In this document: in pieces, positions 4,975 to 5,920 of the stretch
How positions within the stretch are numbered: the stretch's first letter is position 1
Layout of the letters: each line of letters starts with the position of its first letter
Source of the DNA: Rickettsiales bacterium
GTDB lineage: Bacteria; Pseudomonadota; Alphaproteobacteria; Rickettsiales; JALZUV01
Length of the DNA: 5,920 bases
NCBI GenBank assembly: GCA_023301245.1
Contig: JALZUV010000126.1
Span: 1-5,920, forward strand
Direction of reading: 5' to 3'
The notes under the pieces: generated by a model
The model's database searches: none
Told to the model about the DNA's origin: nothing
Seen by the model: only the letters and a program-made list of their open reading frames with translations
Position numbers and translations under genes: made by a program

Positions 4975-5920
4975 GTTTATCTTCTTCCATTATGCCTGTT
5001 TACCGCCGTGCCGATATTACGATGCAGCGCGGTGAGGGTGTTTATTTGTTCGATGATACGGGCAAGCGCTACCTAGATTTTGCAGCGGGTATTGCAGTGA
5101 ATGCGCTCGGCCATAGTCATCCACGGTTGGTCGAAGCCTTACAGCGCCAAGCGGGCGAATTGTGGCATTGTTCAAACCTTTTTAGCAATGCAGGTTTAAA
5201 AGAATTCTCCGAAAAACTCACTTCGCTTAGCTTCGCGGATGCCATATTTTGTTGTTCATCAGGAGCAGAAGCGGTGGAATCGTCGATTAAATTTATTCGT
5301 CGTTATCACCATGTGAAAGAAACGAACCGTCATACGATTATCGTAGCACAAGGGGGCTTTCATGGGCGCACATTAGGCGCCCTTTCGGCAGGCAGTAATC
5401 CACGCGTGCAGGAATCATATCACCCGCTCTTAGAAGGGTTTGAAACGGTTGCTTTTGACGATATCACGGCGCTTGAAGCTACGGTAAATAACGATACGGC
5501 AGCTATCATGCTTGAGCCTGTGCAAGGCGAGGGCGGTGTGCGCCCGCATAGCAAAAAATACCTGCAACGTGCCCGCGAGCTGGCAGATGAGCATGGAGCT
5601 CTGTTGTTTTTTGATGAGGTGCAATGCGGCACAGGTCGTTTAGGCACCTTATTTGCCTATGAATATTATGGTGTTACTCCCGATGTGGTGACGATTGGTA
5701 AAGGTATCGGTAGTGGTTTCCCCGTGGCAGCTTGCTTAGTAACCCGCGAAATTTCCGATACGATGACCCCCGGTTGCCACGGCAGTACCTACGGCAGCAA
5801 CCCATTGGCAATGGCGGTTGGCACGGTAGTGCTAGAAGAGCTGACTCATAATAACGTGCTCAGCCATTCGCAACGTATGGGCACGATGTTAAAAACGAAG
5901 CTGCAAAAACTAGCACAGGA
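4971..5920 (+). CDS. argD: Acetylornithine aminotransferase (class III, PLP-dependent), 5' part
   Basis: ArgD transfers an amino group from glutamate to N-acetylglutamate semialdehyde to make N-acetylornithine in arginine synthesis; many ArgD enzymes also perform the similar succinyl-diaminopimelate step of lysine synthesis. About 316 codons are present and the frame runs off the right edge; with a usual length near 390-400 residues, about 80 are missing. Visible class III features, in order: FAAGIAVNALGHSHP (37-51), phosphate-binding SSGAEAVE (96-103), GGFHGRTLGALSAG (128-141), EPVQGEGG (182-189), FFDEVQCGTGR (213-223) with Asp215 for the pyridine nitrogen, the PLP lysine K244 in TIGKGIGSGFPVAA, and HGSTYGSNPLA (270-280). 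The usual Asn before Ser-Gly in the phosphate loop is Ser here. Overall similarity fits ArgD better than ornithine or GABA aminotransferases, but these are close relatives. The GTG start overlaps the permease stop (GTGA) and has a strong GGAGG. Confidence 0.93.
   Translation, partial: MSLSSSIMPVYRRADITMQRGEGVYLFDDTGKRYLDFAAGIAVNALGHSHPRLVEALQRQAGELWHCSNLFSNAGLKEFSEKLTSLSFADAIFCCSSGAEAVESSIKFIRRYHHVKETNRHTIIVAQGGFHGRTLGALSAGSNPRVQESYHPLLEGFETVAFDDITALEATVNNDTAAIMLEPVQGEGGVRPHSKKYLQRARELADEHGALLFFDEVQCGTGRLGTLFAYEYYGVTPDVVTIGKGIGSGFPVAACLVTREISDTMTPGCHGSTYGSNPLAMAVGTVVLEELTHNNVLSHSQRMGTMLKTKLQKLAQ

Larger units (their letters stand above)
1..5920 (+). other. Apparent six-gene co-directional transcription unit, both ends outside the window
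   Basis: The six genes share one strand with junctions of 5, 0, 2, 5 and -4 nt. There is no intergenic space for a promoter of usual size and no stem followed by a T-run at any junction. The order is fabI-aroC-(asmA-like)-tlyA-(ABC-2 permease)-argD. Co-transcription is inferred from spacing alone; promoters inside coding sequence cannot be excluded by eye. Confidence 0.7.

Noticed and set aside
4992..4994. ATG as the argD start
   Set aside because: It is in frame, but GGAGG at 4958-4962 is correctly spaced for the GTG at 4971 and too far from this ATG. Conserved residues begin after both, so the choice rests on spacing.
5420..5647. Two overlapping open frames on the minus strand opposite argD
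   Set aside because: argD continues unbroken on the plus strand with all class III motifs, and the minus-strand products are low-complexity and unrecognisable.

Overview
The window is a compact run of protein-coding genes, all on the + strand. They look chromosomal and bacterial, most likely from a Gram-negative alphaproteobacterium. The lineage call rests on three things: an AsmA-type envelope protein, which implies an outer membrane; the fabI-aroC neighbourhood with argD close by, an arrangement I associate with alphaproteobacteria; and moderately AT-rich codon use. It is an inference, not a proven assignment. Intact chorismate and arginine pathway genes argue against a strongly reduced obligate parasite.

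Layout: (1) 1-357, the C-terminal part of fabI (enoyl-ACP reductase), cut by the left edge; (2) 363-1430, complete aroC (chorismate synthase, GTG start); (3) 1431-3440, an AsmA-family inner-membrane/periplasmic protein; (4) 3443-4180, a TlyA-family rRNA 2'-O-methyltransferase (GTG start); (5) 4186-4974, an ABC-2 type transporter permease; (6) 4971-5920, argD (acetylornithine aminotransferase, GTG start), cut by the right edge after about 316 codons.

The junctions are extremely tight: 5 nt, 0 nt, 2 nt, 5 nt and a 4-nt overlap. No space is left for a conventional intergenic promoter or terminator. The simplest reading is one co-transcribed unit whose promoter lies left of the window and whose end lies to the right. 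Translation of several genes is probably coupled to the gene before, since two good Shine-Dalgarno sequences lie inside the last codons of the upstream gene.

The genes do not form one pathway. They serve fatty acid elongation (fabI), aromatic amino acid synthesis (aroC), envelope lipid homeostasis (asmA-like), ribosome modification (tlyA), membrane export (permease) and arginine synthesis (argD). I found no tRNA, rRNA, CRISPR, insertion sequence, phage or toxin/defence gene, and no non-coding stretch longer than 5 bases. I see no convincing undescribed system. The points most worth a second look are the ABC permease without an adjacent ATPase, the short C-terminal tail of TlyA, the unusual tail of the AsmA-like protein, and a small inverted repeat at the fabI/aroC junction.
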